Part shown: one piece after another, positions 63,895-64,000 of the stretch
How the letters are laid out: each line of letters starts with the position of its first letter
Numbering within the stretch: the stretch's first letter is position 1
Source of the DNA: Circinella umbellata
Taxonomy: Eukaryota > Mucoromycota > Mucoromycetes > Mucorales > Lichtheimiaceae
Assembly: GCA_025093555.1 (NCBI GenBank)
Contig: JAIWNF010000003.1
Coordinates: 496,001 to 560,000, forward strand
DNA: 64,000 nt
Reading direction: 5' to 3'
Position numbers and translations under genes: made by a program
Notes under the pieces: generated by a model
The model's input: only the letters and a program-made list of their open reading frames with translations
Databases searched by the model: none
What the model was told of the DNA's origin: nothing

Positions 63895-64000
63895 GACGAA
63901 AAAGAACTGTTGTGAGAGAAAAAAAAAAGAAAGAAGCGCGAAACTGAGAAAAAAAGAGAGAAAAGTAAAGAAGAGGTGGGGGATAATGATAATAATAAAA

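Overview
The window is eukaryotic nuclear DNA from a fungus. It is AT-rich, and almost every gene is cut by short GT-AG introns of about 45-150 nt with GTAAGT/GTAAAA/GTATGT donors. Several products have fungal hallmarks: phosphofructokinase with an N-terminal glyoxalase-like domain, a Psr1-type phosphatase, an FHA-forkhead factor and flavocytochrome b2. The overall style, plus one gene resembling a family I associate with Mucorales, suggests an early-diverging filamentous fungus (Mucoromycota, probably Mucorales). That placement is inference; no rDNA or mitochondrial marker is present.

Left block (1-22.3 kb), ordinary gene-rich sequence: the 3' end of an unrecognised gene (+), Rab11/Ypt3 GTPase (-), Psr1-like FCP/SCP phosphatase (+), flavocytochrome b2 / L-lactate dehydrogenase (+), Fkh/FOXK-type FHA-forkhead transcription factor (+), and a head-to-head pair of RINT1/Tip20 (-) and SRP68 (+).

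Middle block (22.3-34 kb), an accessory island almost without genes. It appears to hold a decayed CACTA-like element (25489-30462) carrying a nested hAT-like element with a perfect 8-bp target duplication. It also holds a degenerate 48-bp minisatellite, a tRNA-Ser(UGA), a roughly 540-bp foldback element built of TTCGCTTATRA units, and a 132-bp tandem repeat. A spliced gene of unknown function (34.0-36.3 kb) follows at once.

Right block (38-64 kb), conserved genes again: Cdc4/Fbw7-type F-box WD40 protein (+), 6-phosphofructokinase (-), Hul4-like HECT ubiquitin ligase (-), APC/C subunit Apc4 (+), monocarboxylate-transporter-like MFS protein (+), a doubtful small gene (-), KH-domain protein (+), RGS-domain protein (-), and a class I cyclic-nucleotide phosphodiesterase (-) near the right edge.

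Functional themes are membrane traffic and ER targeting (Rab11, RINT1, SRP68), ubiquitin-dependent cell-cycle control (Cdc4, Hul4, Apc4, with the forkhead factor), carbon metabolism (b2, PFK, carboxylate transporter) and G-protein/cAMP signalling (RGS beside PDE). These look like neighbourhoods rather than operons; only the RINT1/SRP68 pair clearly shares a compact promoter. Exon limits were derived by hand from frame continuity and splice consensus, without transcript data.
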